Of a stretch of DNA of 64,000 nucleotides, positions 63,264 through 64,000 are shown in pieces. The position numbers were made by a program, and so were the translations under genes. The stretch is from contig NZ_JANBVF010000017.1 of the NCBI RefSeq assembly GCF_024437655.1, positions 62,001 through 126,000 on the forward strand, given 5' to 3'. This DNA comes from Chitinolyticbacter albus (GTDB lineage Bacteria > Pseudomonadota > Gammaproteobacteria > Burkholderiales > Chitinibacteraceae). Numbering within the stretch: position 1 is the stretch's first letter; each line of letters starts with the position of its first letter. The notes beneath the pieces are model-generated. The model was not told where the DNA came from, did no database searches, and saw nothing but the letters and a program-made list of their open reading frames with translations.

Positions 63264-64000
63264 GGCTTTGTTGCACAATTCCCCTCGCCTGAACCCTACC
63301 GGTAAACGCCGGCCATGACCAAGCCCGCCCCAGCCAAGTACAAGACCACCAACTGGCGTGACTACAACGCCGCCCTCAAGGTTCGGGGATCGCTGTTGAT
63401 CTGGCTTGATCCAGCCATGCCATGGTACGCGCCAGCCAGTGGCAAGCCCGGGCATCAGGCGACCTTCTCCGATGCCGCGATTCAGTTTTGTCTGTCGATC
63501 AAGGCGCTGTTCCGCCTGGCATTGCGGCAGGCCATCGGCATGGTCGAGGGCCTGATCAAACTGGCCGAGCTCGACTGGCGCATTCCGAACTACAGCACGC
63601 TCAGCCGACGGCAACAGACGCTGACGGTGCAGATTCCAGTACGACGTAGCGTCGGGTGACCTGCATCTACTGACCGACAGTACCGGCAACCAGTTCCTCG
63701 GCGAAGGCGAGTGGAAACGAGAAAAACATGGCGCCGAGTACCGTCGACAATGGCGCAAGGTGCATCTGGGCATCGACGCGCAAACGCTGGAAATCCGCGC
63801 GATTGAAATCACCGGCAATGGTGTGGGTGATGCGCCGGTGTTGCCGGATTTGCGGGCACAGATTCCGGTCGACGAAACCATCGCCAGCTTCCATGCCGAT
63901 GGGGCTTACGACACCAAGGGTTGCCATCGTGCCATTGCCGAACGAGGTGCCGAGGCGATCATCCCGGTGCGCAAGAACGGCCAGCCAGGAAAGAGAACGG
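63264..64000 (+). mobile_element. IS5-family insertion sequence, left part
   Basis: The left end is placed at 63264 where GGCTTTGTTGCACAATT begins, the terminal sequence usual for IS5/IS427-type elements. A transposase reading frame starts at 63315. The right end is outside the window, so target duplications cannot be checked. Confidence 0.75.
63315..64000 (+). pseudogene. IS5-family transposase, frameshifted and cut by window end
   Basis: First frame: MTKPAPAKYKTTNWRDYNAA to VQIPVRRSVG, stopping at TGA 63657-63659. The protein continues in the +1 frame (DLHLLTDSTGNQFLGEGEW, later TADGAYD-like HADGAYDTKGCHRAIAERG), a clean IS5/DDE match with the second catalytic Asp in HADGAYDT. One extra G in GGG at 63654-63656 would explain the break. 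Either an inactivating frameshift or, less likely, programmed frameshifting. Confidence 0.85.

Noticed and set aside
63222-63881. 219-aa minus-strand protein in the IS element
   Set aside because: It is the reverse complement of the transposase reading frame.

Overview
The window is 64 kb of GC-rich, densely packed chromosomal DNA. It looks like a betaproteobacterium of the order Neisseriales, perhaps a chitinolytic Chitinibacteraceae/Chromobacteriaceae relative. This rests on an intact envelope super-operon in the usual order, on gene-family resemblance, and on a GH9 glycosidase plus a secreted protein with chitinase-A-N-terminus-like modules. The placement is inference; no rRNA or tRNA gene was seen to confirm it.

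Layout. 0-8.6 kb: the end of a Smr-domain gene, a TctD/TctE-like two-component system divergent from a solute-binding protein, a carbonic anhydrase/SulP transporter pair, VanZ-like protein, thioredoxin reductase, and a DUF190/CrcB pair. 8.7-11.7 kb: an MCE (Mla-type) lipid-transport operon whose ATPase-position gene has lost its nucleotide-binding motifs. 11.7-26.0 kb: rpsB-tsf-pyrH-frr-uppS-cdsA-dxr-rseP-bamA-skp-lpxD-fabZ-lpxA-lpxB-rnhB, joining translation, undecaprenyl-phosphate and isoprenoid synthesis, outer-membrane assembly and lipid A synthesis. 26.0-32.1 kb: motAB behind a sigma-28-like promoter, a membrane-anchored methyltransferase, an HDOD-GAF protein, a SpoU rRNA methylase, an unknown protein and ung. 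32.1-36.3 kb: a ROK kinase, a GH9 glycosidase without a signal peptide, a DMP19-like protein and hldD. 36.4-43.8 kb: a duplicated-domain periplasmic protein, cysM-semiSWEET-PHP phosphoesterase, a YciO-type protein, a GNAT acetyltransferase, scpA-scpB and a PEP-CTERM protein. 43.8-52.5 kb: an RpfE-like protein with recJ, the ChiN-like repeat protein, a GGCT-like protein, a periplasmic binding protein, divergent lysA/argP and a hydroxyacid dehydrogenase.

52.6-58.7 kb holds a divergent organosulfur-type cluster: TauD-like dioxygenase and amidohydrolase on one strand, flavin monooxygenase and a sulfonate-type binding protein on the other. It has no transport permease or ATPase. The 372-bp intergenic region carries a perfect inverted repeat and repeated CAGCAAT half-sites. 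A 150-bp MITE-like element lies between the following glutathione peroxidase and a convergent PQQ-type sugar dehydrogenase.

60.2-64 kb is an accessory tail, partly lower in GC: a small acidic protein, a MazF/PemK-like toxin without a visible antitoxin, a membrane protein, a second DMP19-like gene, a HAD phosphatase and a frameshifted IS5-family element running off the right edge.

Much of the window shows 4-bp ATGA overlaps between consecutive genes, implying translational coupling. The best candidates for new biology are the ATPase-dead MCE component, the transporter-less sulfur cluster with its palindromic control region, and the membrane methyltransferase/HDOD-GAF pair behind motAB.
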